Positions 39,031 through 52,697 of a DNA stretch of 64,000 nt are shown piece after piece (positions within the stretch are counted from its first letter, which is position 1; each line of letters opens with the position of its first letter). Source of the stretch: Cotesia glomerata (lineage: Eukaryota > Arthropoda > Insecta > Hymenoptera > Braconidae); assembly GCF_020080835.1 (NCBI RefSeq), contig NC_058166.1, forward strand, positions 11,061,672-11,125,671, given 5' to 3'. Position numbers and translations under genes: made by a program. A model generated the notes under the pieces. The model did not search any database, was not told where the DNA came from, and saw nothing but the letters and a program-made list of their open reading frames with translations.

Positions 39031-42000
39031 ATTAAGTTAAATTTTAATTTATTCATCAAAATTAGTATGCTAATCATTAGGTATTAATTATGAAAAAAAA
39101 ATTTTATAATTTTTTTGGGGCGACGTTCTGCTCTAATTTTTCATAATTCGGATCAGTGATAGAATTTTAATGAGATCAATATTTAAAATTCAAAATTTTG
39201 AAAACGCTCTGATTATTTCTCTGGAATTAATAACTTTCTTTGCAATTAATAATTGAAGAAATTATATAAATAAAAGCTTAAAGAATTTATTAAAAAAAAA
39301 AAGTTTTTTGCTCCAATTTTATTTAATAAAATAGAATCTTAAATTCAACAAAAAATTTATTTTTTTTTTCAATTAGAAGAGACTCCATTGCACAAAATTG
39401 CCTGCAAATTAACTAAAATGTTTTAAGAAAAAGTAAAAAAAAAAAAAAATAAAAAATTCGAAAAATTATAGATTTTTCTCATAAAAATTAAAAATGTGAA
39501 TACAACTAAACGTCTAATTATTTTTTTTTTAATTTTTTTGTGAAAAGTACAGGTAACAAGAAAAGTTTTCTAAAAAAAATGTCGTAAGTCATATTTGAAA
39601 AAGTTGCAGCTAATTAAAAAAAAAAAAAAAATTGTAAAATTTATAAAAAAGTGAAATTTTTTTTTTTATTTTTAAAAATTTTTAACAAAATTTGGGTTGA
39701 AAAATTTTTAATTTGACAAGAAATAACTCAAAAAATAGGTAACCAATAACAAGGAGCTAAAACAATGAATCCTAAGAAATCGAAAGTCGACAAAAAACGG
39801 TGAAAAAGAAGATATTGTCTCTCATAAATGTATAATAATAATTAATAAAAATAAAATATATCCGAAAAAGTTGTAGTGTATCTGGAGAAAGCGGGATGAA
39901 TCGAGGCCGACTCATTTGAATGAATTTTTACGCACCTTGTGCTCTAGCACACAGCATACATTATTTTTTCTTTCCTTGCCACGATCATCATCATTGTTAT
40001 TATCATTATTTCTTGGTTAATTTTTTAAGTTATTTATTTGAATAACTTCGGTGAGCACTCTTTTATCCTTGATCACTCTCAGAAGACGAGGTCAAGAGTA
40101 TCTCTGAGATACTATATACAGCTTGCAGCGGGCAGCGAGTTTCGATCACTTGGCACCACATTCAATTCGGGCGCGGTATAACGGGATTACTCGATGATTC
40201 ATAAGCATCTGATAGTGCCCACCAACAAGCAATATCCTCTTAACCGCATTTTTATTTATCATTTTATTATTATTTCATTACTTATTATACGTATCATACA
40301 TAGATCTATTCATTAGACTGTTTAAAAAAAAATTGACTACTTTTTTTTTCTTCAATTTATCGAAAATACTTTTAAAAACAACGAAATTTTAATTTTTCAT
40401 TTGATTAATACGAAAATTTTACTTTCTTATTTTTGAGTTTTAGAACTCATCTACGAATTGTCATACTGGCAAGACCAGGGCATGTTTTTTTAGGAAATTT
40501 AACGTTCTTCAAAAAAAGTCTCTTATGATTTTTCACTAAATTTGTTCGTTCGCAATGTATTTGAACTCAAAGTTAACATTATGATAAATTTTAAATGATA
40601 GCCAAATTTTGTTCCAAATACAGTTTTTGAAGTTTTTTAAATTTTGAGATTATGTCGATTCTATTACAATGGTAGGTTTTGTCATTAAACCATATTTTAG
40701 ACCCTTACTATTACAATATAATGAATTTAATATAATTACTGAACTTTACAGATTTAAAAATGAAGTTTTTTGAACCCTTGTGTGATCGTTGTTTACAGAT
40801 ATTACGAGCAGCTAATAAAGCATGTTTATGATATATTTGTATTTAAAAAAAACTATCTCTCGGTTTAGCGAGGTTTATCTATAGGTTTTCATTAAAAGGC
40901 CTCTGGGCTTAGCTTAGTTACTGAAATGATTAAATTACACTTAATATTTTTTGATTTGGAATCAAGAATCAATTTGATGTAGAGATAATTTTTCATAATC
41001 AAATTATGCCGTATAACGTTTTACAATAAAAATACGATACCATATAATTATTTTCTCTACATAAAAAAAACAATGTATTTTTTATAACCATTCTTTCAAT
41101 TCTATCAATCTAATGAAATTTTATTATCAACTGAAGTTACAACGAGAGTTGAAATATTTTTATGTTACAAATTTTCAATTTTTATTTCAAATATTTGGAT
41201 TAACCCGAGTCGAAAAAATGAACTTACATGAGCTTAAATCAATTGTTTTAGTATAGCAGTTAAGTTTATTTAAGTTAATTTTTTTAACTCGAGAAAAATT
41301 AAAAAATAATGTCATAAATCCAATATTGGAATTATAAATAAAATTATTTTTTTTTTTAGAGTTAGTAAATGAAAAAAAATTTCAATTTGAGTGCTTTAAT
41401 TATCCAATTCTCTTTTTAATGCATTATTTGAAATCTTGGTTATGGGATTGTAAAAAGTATCGAATTAGAACTTTGATACTCACTTTTTATTCAAGAGTCT
41501 ATACAAATTTTTATTAACAGAACAAATATTCATTAATTTGAATAAATATTTATCAACAGTTAATAAATTTTATTGAATAAATGATTTAATAACAGTTAAT
41601 AAATCTTATGAATCAAAAATTTTAAGAACTGCTAATAAATATTAATTAAATCATCTAACGTAAAAAAATAATTTATCAACAATTATAAGAGCTCATTAAA
41701 TACTAACAGATTATCTTATCAACGTACAATGTACAGAAAATAAAAAATCCTAGCAACATAAAAACATATCGACGCGTGCAAAGCCGTCGATAAGTTATAA
41801 ACAATTGAGCCAGCGGTTTCGAATTACAGCTCTAGTTATACTCTCACGGCATCTGAGTGCGTTTTACTTATATATATTAACGGACGTATATATATTATAC
41901 AAACTTGTTCCCATCTTCTTAGCCATAATAAGAATTACAATGACGATTACCTCCCAGTATAAATTAAAATAACGACAATATCAATAATAATAATAATCAA

Positions 42001-42873
42001 ATAATCACAAAGAACAGTACGCGCTTGGTTAAGTTAAGCATAGTACATCTTCATATAGGTATATGTATATATGTGTATATGTATGGTAGTGACGTATAGA
42101 GAAGTGGAACAGAAGAGAAAGGTATACGGAGATGAACTAGATTCATTAATCGATCTTTTTCTCTCTTTATCTCAGCTTGTTCACTCTTATCTCCTCGCTC
42201 GTATTTTCTTCCCACCAATTTTCAGTTTTACTCATTACCATACTCTCAGCTGAGCTATAGCACAATAATATGCAAAAAAAAAAAAAATAAATAAAACACA
42301 AATAAAATCTAAATAAATAAAATGTGTTACACTAAACTCATGAGTGTTTAAATAAAAACCAGCTGTTAAGTTCTTGACATAATATTGACTGAAATTATTT
42401 AGCTATTAAATCTAACAATTCAGTCCCATAAAAACCGAGCGACTGATGGACTTTGGATTCCTGGAAACATTAAATTAATAATATTTTATATTTATTACTT
42501 ATTATTTATTATAAATTATAAATTTAACGTTCATGCTAAATACACCTTTTGTAACGCTCTAAAACACCCGGTTTTGTTATTCATTTATTTATATATCTAA
42601 AAGTAGTCTAAATATATGAACAAACTTAAGAGTAAACATAAAAATTATAAGGAGCAAGTCAAGAGTAAAAGAAGGAGAAGAAAATTGGACAAGCGAAACG
42701 GAAGTTTAATTTAACTTTTATCTTACTTTTAAAAAAGGTAAATACGAAAAACTGTGAATCTGGTGTGCAGAGATCCAGAAAGAATTTGTTTTTGTTTACG
42801 GTAATTGCTTAACGTCAGTCTTGTAGTACTAAAATCTTCAATAAAAAAAATAAGTACTTGCCGAGGAGCAATC
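39031..42873. other. Intergenic sequence between genes B and C
   Basis: Strongly AT-rich with many homopolymer runs. At about 40500-40605 there is a diverged copy of the short repeat also at 30305 and 31795. A patch at 40080-40230 (GAAGACGAGGTCAAGAGTA and following) is less AT-rich and may be regulatory. Phrases like GTTAATAAATTTTATTGAAT at 41550-41700 resemble the interior of the MITE at 52421. No gene is recognised. Confidence 0.4.
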
Positions 42874-42910
42874 TATATAAATCCAATGATGCTTTACAAT
42901 AGAGTTAGTC
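42874..42910 (+). promoter_or_regulatory. Predicted core promoter of Osiris gene C
   Basis: TATATAAAT starts at 42874, and an initiator-like TTAGTC is at 42905-42910, about 30 bp from the TATA core. This would give a 5'UTR of about 115 bp before the start codon at 43022. Confidence 0.55.
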
Positions 42911-43021
42911 ATCTTTGGGTTGCTGGTAAGATACGAATCTAAGGTGGTCCTGATACTAATTATAATAAGTGCCAAATTTAATTTTTTTGTTATAATAGTT
43001 CAAGTTTTTTTTTAAATTAAA

Positions 43022-46000
43022 ATGAAGTTCATTTACTGTGGATTGATATTGTTTTTGGTAGCGACATATGGAGACTGTTTGAGGGACTATCAGGACCCTT
43101 GGAAGGGCCTGCCGATGTTGTGCGCCAAAGAGGACCCAAGAAATGTATCACTTTCTTGCCACGGAGTGAGAATTGTGAAAAGAGTTATCCAAGAGTTGTT
43201 GGAACGTGCTGCCTCTACGAAGCGCATTCAAATCACCGATGGTATCAGCATTGTTGGTAACAGCGCTGATGATGTGCATTCGATGGATAGAAGAGGAAGG
43301 ACCCTTAAAAGTACGGTCTTAGGGCTGTTTGAGGGAAAAGAGTTGAGGATTAAGTTGAGCAGTTTGATGCCCTTTGATTTGGAGAGCTTGACTAGTGATG
43401 ATCAAGGTAATTTTTAGGTCTATCAAGCTAGCATAGACTCATCCATCATGCATTAACTTATTATTCAAGTAACAAAATTTATTTTTTTTGTATAATTTAT
43501 ATATTATTAATCGATAATATTGTCCGTCTAAAATGGATTTTGCTACTGCTAGCTTGAAGACGCTGTAATTTTTAATTAAGTTCTAAAGAAGCTTAGGGCA
43601 TTAATATTTTTGAGTTTTGATAAGAAAGTTGTGAGTTTTCAAATATTTAGGAATATTGCTTTTGGGCCAATTTTTGAAAATTAAGTTTTTGTTTGGTTAT
43701 ATGTAAGAGCAATTATTATTTTTTTATTTATTTATTTATTTAGTAAGTTAACGCCAATCGGCTTTATATAGTAATTGAAGTGAATATACATACATACATA
43801 CAAGAGAGATATCGTAAATTAGTAATGATGGTAATAATAATGGGTGAATTACTAAGTTTATAATAATAAGTAAAAAGTTATAATAAAAATACAATGAATG
43901 TTTGTGAGTGAAATTTGAATGTCATAAAATTTTGATATTTTTTAGAAGTATCTTTAGTGTGTATGAAGATATATCCTTTGTTATTGTTTATTTCCAGTGA
44001 AAAAATTTTCATATCTGGGCAAATAAGTTCATTTATCGTCCTCTCAAAAAATGTGATATGTCCATATATAATTTTTGATATGCCCCGATATGTTTTCATG
44101 TATGGCTAAATATGAAAATTGGCTGTATCAGACTATATATGGGCATATTAGGTCATATATGATCATATAAGGCCCCATAAGGTTATATGTGATCATCAGG
44201 GTGATTCGTTGTGAATGGTTATTTTGTTTACTTCTTCAGCAGAATATTGTTTTATACAATAAAAAAAAATCCCTAAAAATTTGGGCCTTTGATTTTAATT
44301 TCAAAGTTTTTTCATTAAAAATACATGGAAAATTCTATAACTTAGCAGTATTAAATGCTACTGAAATGGACCAAAGCATAATTAGTAGACATTAAGAAAC
44401 TCTTTGAGAGTAATCGCAGATAATTGGCCTCAACTTATATATTTTGGTATATACATGTAACCAAAATTAAATTTCTACGAAACAATTATTATTTTTCGCA
44501 TTTTACGGTCGAACGATAAAAGTGATGGAAAAATTGAGAAAAAGTTCTTTGCAGAAAATTTAATTTTCTATAAAGGAGGTCATGGGCATTAAAGATCTAA
44601 AAAGCATCGGTTAATAGATATAAAGAATTTTAATAATCAATTGAAAAAATGAATAAAACTTGATCGATATTTCTTAAATTATTTTGTAAAATGTTCTATT
44701 TCTTTTATCGAATAAAAGAGTGATATCGTGTTTTTTGCAGGTCGTAGAAGAAATGATTATGGATTAGGGGGTGGTAAAAAAGGCAACAACAATATTTTCA
44801 TATTGGCATTACTAATGGGTACGTAATATTTTCATTAAAAAATTTTAATAAATAAAACAAAAAATTTGTTTTAAACTATTGTGAGTAGTTTAACAACGAA
44901 GGTTTGTAGGATTTATAATTTTACCTACTGAATCAACGATTATTTTACAATGAAGACATAGCCAATAATAATTAATCATAAACTGTAATGAAAATTTATT
45001 TAATTGACAGTTAATTTCCAATTTATAGTAAAAATTGATTAAATTGACAATTAAAGTTACTGTTGGTTGTTTAAATTTATTTTAATGACAGTTGAGTCTC
45101 CGATTTTTTTTACAAAATCAATCAATTTGACAATTAGAGTTCTTTTTAATAAGGTAAAAGCCCCAATAGATGATCACGTACCAGTATATGATCACTCCAT
45201 GTATTTGTATATCTATATTCACAAATATAGGTATACAAATACATGGAGTGATCATATACTGGTACATGATCATCTATTGGGGCTTTTACCTTCATATTAT
45301 AGTATTTTGTACTATTAAGTACAATTGACTGGTGATTTAATTTTATAATATTATGAATTTAACTTCATAATATTAATGTAATATATTATTATAGCTAGTC
45401 TTTATTTATTTTATACATTAATTGTTCGAGTAGAAAGTAGTTACTTCTAATAGTTTTACTAACAATAAGATAGTTTAATAATAGTAAGTAGATAGTTCAA
45501 TCTATTATTACAAGGAGATTTTCAATTTACAGTTAAAATTCAGACAAGTAATGATTATTGTGAACTTGATTTATTATTAATAGGGCCAGAACTTCTACAA
45601 ACATTCAAATGACTGTTCATAAGTTTAATCTTAATTTGAAGAAATAAAAAAACCCGAACTTCCTGATCCCAACTAATCTATTAATTACTAATTAATTATA
45701 ATATAAATAAATTATTAATTTATTATAATCAATAAATAGATTTTTAATCAATATCAAATTCAATAAAATTATTCAGGAAAAATGCTTGGAATAATCGGAT
45801 TCGGAACCTTGGGATTCCTGACAATGAAAGCACTAATGGCATCTTCACTAGCACTAATGCTCTCAATCGTCTTAGCAGCAAAGAAGTTTTCCGCCAGCAG
45901 CCAACCAAGTGAAAATCACATCGTTTATGCTGCCCCCGCTCCGGTAGAACCTCACCGTCGTAAAAGACAAATTGAAGACATTAATTTGTCACCCTATCGC

Positions 46001-46039
46001 GGGTGGCTTCAGACTTATAATAATAGAAAGTCTCTCTAG
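43022..46039 (+). CDS. Osiris family protein (DUF1676), gene C, 3 coding exons
   Basis: The exons are 43022-43406, 44741-44818 and 45777-46039, all joined in phase 1, giving 241 residues. Residues 1-19 form a signal peptide ending in GDC. The two-cysteine element is C-x11-C (residues 34-46), longer than the C-x7-C of its neighbours. The small second exon encodes GRRRNDYGLGGGKKGNNN, an expanded form of the basic motif, and the start of the hydrophobic segment, which continues in exon 3 (GIIGFGTLGFLTMKALMASS). The tail is short, carries a dibasic RRKR at residues 215-218 that could be a furin-type site, and has no AQxLAY. An extra intron splits the hydrophobic domain. The second intron holds a 142-bp palindrome. 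The 3' end has AATAAA at 46143-46148. Confidence 0.9.
44040..44195. repeat. Degenerate GATCATAT/ATATGACC repeat in gene C intron
   Basis: Phrases such as GGTCATATATGATCATATAA and GGGCATATTAGG recur. Similar text occurs in the last intron of gene A (about 5700-5770) and, at greater length, at 54040-54600. Confidence 0.5.
45151..45292. repeat. 142-bp near-perfect palindrome in gene C intron 2
   Basis: Two arms of about 69 bp start AAGGTAAAAGCCCCAATAG and end with its reverse complement. I count about two mismatches and a loop of only a few bases near 45221. The terminal GGTAAAAG-CCCC phrase resembles the ends of the element at 48909-49146, so it is probably a tiny MITE. As part of a host intron it should form a long RNA hairpin. 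Confidence 0.9.
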
Positions 46040-46142
46040 CATTAATAAATAACAATTTTTATAATTTAGAATTTACCACAAATGTTCAATTATTTATTTA
46101 TATTTATTTATTTACTTAAGATTGTACTGATAATAAATCTGC

Positions 46143-46148
46143 AATAAA
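46143..46148 (+). terminator. Poly(A) signal of gene C
   Basis: AATAAA lies 104 bp after the stop codon in CTGCAATAAAACGAC, a normal distance for a short 3'UTR. Confidence 0.55.
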
Positions 46149-46283
46149 ACGACAGTATTTATAATTGTTGTAGTGTAGCCTCGAACTTGACTCGTAGCTT
46201 TATTTGTGAAAGGTCGATTGAGCCGAGAGTGAGGAAAAAAATATAATTTATTTATTAAATAAAAAGGTAAGAGAAGGAGATGG

Positions 46284-46285
<2 letters not shown>

Positions 46286-46364
<79 letters not shown>
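46286..46364. repeat. (TA)n microsatellite
   Basis: About 39 TA units lie 140 bp beyond the gene C poly(A) signal. Poly-Ile/Tyr open frames here are artefacts. Confidence 0.95.
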
Positions 46365-46366
<2 letters not shown>

Positions 46367-47370
46367 GCACCGCGCTCGAAGAAAGTGGGTCGCCGACCTG
46401 TTGCTTGTTGCGTTTTATATACATACATGTGTTTACCATTTCTTCACTTACTGAGTTTTAAATGCATTAAGTGGTACACTAACTTCCAGGAAATCAACCC
46501 AACGACCTTGAAATTCTGTTTAATTATTATTTTCAAAGTTTATTTTAGATTTTTGGAGATTTGGTCACAAATTTTTGCAAAGGTAAAATTTTTGAATAAA
46601 AGGTAAAACTTTCTTTTTCATGTGCAGAATAATTTCTTAAATTTGTTTCAATTTTTTCGACGTACAAATTGCTAAAATCTTAATTTATAACTATAACAAT
46701 TTTGAATTTTTTTTTTTATTAGAAGTAATTGTGTCTCAAAAACTATTAAATTTTTGAGATATAAAATTTTGTTTTTTTAGTCAAACGATATTTATTTGAT
46801 ACTCTACAGCTTTACTGTTATATTACCTGAAACTAAATTTAGATTCCTCCGAATTTCCAGCGAGATTTAAATGGATTCCTGTCTGGGATTATCGATACAG
46901 GTAATAAGTATTTTTATTTGATGGTAATTTTAGAGATAGTGATACTATATTTAAATATCAGTCCGTTATTAGACGGATTTATCAAGCAGACAGTGAGAAA
47001 TCGGAGATATTATGTTAAGATTAACTTGTTTGATTATTTACTCATTCACTGATTTTTACAGATTTGAACAAAATTAAGTGTTTGTAATACGCGAGTATTT
47101 TTAGACAAAAATTATTAGGCAAAATTACTCATTTTTTTATACAAAAAATTCAAGATTGAGAAAATTTAGAAAATAAAAATATAAGAAAAAATATTTAAAC
47201 TAATTTTATTCACAAAATATTCGCTTAATATTAAAAAAAATGAATAATTATTTAGAATGAAAAATAAAAAAAATTAATTAATTATAAAAATTGATTTTTT
47301 GACTCAAAATTTTTTTAAACTATTTTTTTTACTTATAAATTTTTTGTGAAAAATGTTGGTAATTATTTAT
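46365..47370. other. AT-rich intergenic sequence
   Basis: No coding frame or clear repeat is seen. The sequence passes into A/T homopolymer-rich DNA before the inverted-repeat element at 47371. Confidence 0.4.
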
Positions 47371-47700
47371 AAGTGGGGTCAACCCATGTTAAATTTTTTT
47401 TTTTTTTTTTTCAAATTGAACAATTTTTTTTTTTTCAAATTGCTCGTTTTTTATGTACTTGACAAAAAAAATATATATCAAAAACATCAAAAAAAGATAA
47501 AATAGAAATTTTATCCAAAAACATGAGAGCCAAAATTTTTTCCAACTTTTAAAGTCAAAAAAGCTATCGAAATCTTCATTTTTTTTTTCACGAAATTTTT
47601 TATCATAAATGCGCCGTAAAAACAAGCAGAATAAAAAACAAAATTTGAAAATATCAATTTTTCACCTAGTTATGGCCCAAAATGGGGTTGACCCCACTTG
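47371..47700. mobile_element. MITE-like element with GTGGGGTCAACCC ends
   Basis: AAGTGGGGTCAACCC at the left is mirrored by GGGGTTGACCCCACTT at the right. The interior is T/A-rich with no transposase. No certain target duplication is visible. A 78-codon open frame inside is low complexity. Confidence 0.6.
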
Positions 47701-48908
47701 TAAAGAATTATCAAAATTTTTACGTATCAAAAATATTTACTTATAATTTTTCCAAATTTTACACTAAAAAAAATAAAAATTAGAATTCTGTTGAAACTAA
47801 AAAAAAAATTTCAAATTAATAGGTCACGTTCTTTGTAACAGTGGTGAGAAATCACATCAAGTTGTCGCCATTTCGAGTAATTAGATATATACTTAAACTT
47901 AAAAAGAAAAAAAAACACAAATGAAGATGATGAAATATCTCTCGAGGCAATGAAATTTCTCTGCTAGTCAGCGGAATCAATCAAAGAATGTGCGACTTTG
48001 AGATTTTCGAGTATAAGACTGTAACATGATCAAGCATTAATATGAGTATAAGCATAAAGAGAGAGGCTTAAAACATGTTTACTCTTTTTTGTCGGTTGGC
48101 ATATCTTCACTTGTTCCTCTTGTTTCTTTTTTTCCTTCTCCTTCAACTTGTTCTATTCCCCTCTCCCACTCAAGCGTTAGTGGCATCAGGATTCAGCTGA
48201 CAGAGATCGAGACCTACTGACACAGATTCCATGCGTTTCCTTTTTTACGTTTCGAATATCATAAAACGAGGAGAATAAAGCTGAATTTGCGGTAGACGAG
48301 AATTATACCTGAACGCATTAACTACCTGTTCAGCTGTTATTAATGATATTTTTTTTCTTTCTAGTTTATTTAGTAATCATTGTCAATGAATTACGATACA
48401 AATTCTCTTTAATTTTGAACTTTCATTCTCGTTATGCATTATACCATTCTCATTCAATTTTTTCGATACTAAATTGGATCGGTTTTTTTTATGTAGCTTC
48501 TTTTTAGTTTTTATTTTTTACTGATATATACTAATCTGTTGAATTATAATCTTCATTTCATTACAACTAATCAACTACTCTTCCGGTTAAAATCAAATTT
48601 TTTATAACGTATCGTAAATAGTTAGGCTTAAGTTCAGGTAAGCTTTTATAAATTTTGAATCACTGTATCTAAAGACAAAATACATAATAGATAAATTAAA
48701 GACAATTTTGAAGATAAAACAAATAAATATGGTCGACTATCAATCGTTTTTTTTTTTTTTTTTCGAGCATTTAAATTTTAAAAGATTACATCAAGTATAT
48801 AATCCAAAAGACCATTTAAAATTGTTATTTTCTGTCAAAAAAATTAGATATTTAATTTATCGAAAACGTAAATTAAAAATTTGCAATACTGTAAAAAAAT
48901 TAAGGCTA

Positions 48909-49146
48909 TAAGATAAAAGACCCCATTAGTGGCACCTTTAACCCCTATTAGTGGCACTTTTTCTTTCGATGAAAAAATGTTCTACTTGGAATAAAAATTA
49001 AAAATTTTTTTGATCTAAAGGTCTTAAAGATTAGAAATAATATATTCATTATTGAAATTAATGGTTTCATTAATTGAATAAGTACCAAAATCAAAGAAAG
49101 TGTCAGTAATGGGGTCCCCGCCACTAATGGGGTCTTTTACCCTATC
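48909..49146. mobile_element. MITE with AAAAGACCCCATTAGTGGC terminal inverted repeats
   Basis: The left end has GATAAAAGACCCCATTAG and the right end CTAATGGGGTCTTTTACC. Each is followed inside by a second copy of the CCCCATTA/GTGGC phrase. Its length is about 238 bp with an AT-rich centre. Confidence 0.75.
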
Positions 49147-49621
49147 TGTACACACAATTTTTTTTAATTTTGGTCATACACAGTAAAAAATTTTTCGTCA
49201 TTGTGTAGAATATTACACTCTAGTGTGTATAATTTCACATTCTAATGTGTTGAATCAACACATGATACTAGTTTGCATGAATTCAAAATTTTAAAGATGA
49301 AAAAGGCAATTCCGTCAATTGTCAATTGTTTTTTTTTTTTTTTGTTGAACATTTAAATTTTAAAAGTTAACATTAAGCATAATCCAAGTGACCATTTAAG
49401 ATTGTTATTTGTTGACAATAGAATTCGTTAATTAACTTATCGTAAAATTTGCACTATGACGGATGGGCCTACCCTCCCGTCAATATTATGATAAATCATA
49501 TATATTTCTATTAATCAAAAATATTGCGTCAAAAAAGTTTTGTTTTAAATTTACACATAAAAGTGTTAAATGTTTAAAACAAAAATTTTCGACGCAATTT
49601 ATGTGTGTATTACTGTACAAA
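49147..49621. other. AT-rich spacer
   Basis: No gene is recognised. TGTGTAGAATATTACAC and AGTGTGTATAATTTCAC suggest short inverted phrases near 49200-49260 but no defined element. Confidence 0.35.
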
Positions 49622-50562
<941 letters not shown>

Positions 50563-52318
50563 GTAGGCTATGCCTGTACCCACAATTTTTTTAATTTTGG
50601 TCATAATTTTTTAAAAATAAATTTCTGAGCGCTGAATAAGATTTTAAGAAACTTAAATCATATTTTCTGAGTAATTAATAATTTATTCTGATAATCAATG
50701 TTCATAATTCATGAAACTTAATCACTGACTCCGTCTTCATTCGAGATGTCTGACAAAAAAAAATTAATATTAAAAAATTACATAACTATTTGTATTATAC
50801 CGATGATATTCGAACAAAAACCGATTTTTGAATCATCAATAAAATTTTCGGCAAGTGATGGAAAATAAGAAGTACTATTTTTGAATTTTAGTTGAATGTT
50901 ATTTAGCACAATTGAAAATTTCTTTGTACTTAAAAAAAATAACGATACTTATTAATCATCAAATTATCATTATAATTTAAATTAAGGCAACAATAAGCTT
51001 CATAATAAATTAAAATTGATTATTATTCTTATACTTGCAACAAAAATTAACTTTTATTTTTTTGTTTGCAAAAAATTAATAAGTTGGAAATTTTTTTACC
51101 TTTGAATGCAAAATTGAAAAGTAAACCGAAATCGGTTAACGTATCGAACAAAATCTAGGCCTACTGGGCAGTTATGGACTGAAAATTCGATTTCATTTCT
51201 TCCAAAGTTCTTTTCAGAATAAAAGACTTAATCTTACGTCCTGGAGGCGCACTGAAAAAACCAAACAATCAAATTAGCAGTATACAGTACTAAGTACACA
51301 TACACTTGACAGTAACAGTTGCTTTCAAAATAAATACCGTTAGAATCCATTCCTAGATCATAATATAACGTTTCTCAAATATATTAGATACCGACGAGAT
51401 AAATTTAAATTTTAAATTAACCATGGGCAGTGTGAACCCACGTTTACATTAATATGTGTCTACCGTATACTTTTGTTTGTTCAGGTCAACATAAATAGTC
51501 TAGCAGACTGTTAGATTTTCAAAGCTTGACATTAGTTTTCCAAGATTTTATTTTATTTTATTTTATTACAGTTTTCTTCGAAGGGATATTGAACTTTTTT
51601 AAAGACAAATCTTAAACTAAAAAGTCTGAAAATTATTATTCATACTTTTTCTTGTTTGATGATTAAAAAAAAACAAGGTCGGAAATTTAGTGGTCGTAAA
51701 AAGTTACTTATGTGGTATTATATTTATATTGTAGGCAAATAAATGAATGAATGAATGAATTAAAATAAAAAGTGTCAGTAGTCAAAAAAAGCATGCTAAA
51801 ATAAAAGCGTATCCTGGATCTCTGACCTTCGTTGGACTACTTTGTCCAGCATCACTTTCTACTCTGACCCATGAAAGAACATGAAAGACTCGCCTGGCAA
51901 TATCAGAGTTGCGCACCAACTCTCTTCTCGATTTCATTTCGTTTATGCGGTTCGCCGCCTTTTAGTCTCTCACGACTTTATATTTGCTTGTATTGAGAAA
52001 GGGCGGGTTACATTATATTACAATGTCTACATACATTATACACGTGCAATTTCGATAATTTATTTTAACAACGCGATAAATATCGATTTATTTTTACTTT
52101 TGTTATTTTTATTTTTCCATTTATGCTAATTGCCGACGGATCTTGCGAGAGAAATTGGAAAAAAATGAAATTTCTTATTGAGATAAGACGATATTATATT
52201 ATCACTTTCATTGATTTAAATACTAGACTCCCGATGACGTCTTTGCTGACATTTCCTACACAAACAAATTTAACATGCACATATATGTTACATATTATAC
52301 TTTACAAAATTTCAATTA

Positions 52319-52322
<4 letters not shown>
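50563..52322. other. Intergenic sequence, no gene recognised
   Basis: AT-rich. The stretch at about 51790-51990 is GC-richer (CTGGATCTCTGACCTTCG) but has no supported frame. A (GAAT)n run is near 51741-51760 and a TTTTA repeat near 51547-51567. Confidence 0.4.

Positions 52323-52381
<59 letters not shown>
52323..52381. repeat. (AAT)n microsatellite
   Basis: About 19 uninterrupted AAT/TAA units. Confidence 0.95.
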
Positions 52382-52385
<4 letters not shown>

Positions 52386-52420
52386 TTATTTTAATGGATG
52401 TCTATATTATATGCTTGAAG

Positions 52421-52697
52421 TTACACTGATAGAAGGATTTGTTTATAGTTAAAAAGATTTGTTAATATTTAACAAATCATTTATTAGAAGCCATTTGTTA
52501 GTCCTTAACAAATATTTCTTAATATTTAAAAAAATTTATTAATATTTAATAAATGAATATCAGATTTATTAAATACAAACAAATCATTTTAAATACTAAG
52601 AAATATTTGTTTAATACTAAAAAGTGGTATCTAATAAATGATTTGTTAACTATTAACAAATATTATTTAATACAAATAAATCCTTCTATCAGTGTAA
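52421..52697. mobile_element. 277-bp MITE with ACACTGATAGAAGGATTT ends
   Basis: TTACACTGATAGAAGGATTT at the left is mirrored by AAATCCTTCTATCAGTGTAA at the right. The interior repeats TTAATATTTAACAAAT-type phrases. The outer TTA/TAA may be target site or element. A related end is at 59944. Confidence 0.85.

Noticed and set aside
42071..42253. 60-codon frame between genes B and C
   Set aside because: Short and isolated, with no signal peptide or Osiris feature and no splice partners.
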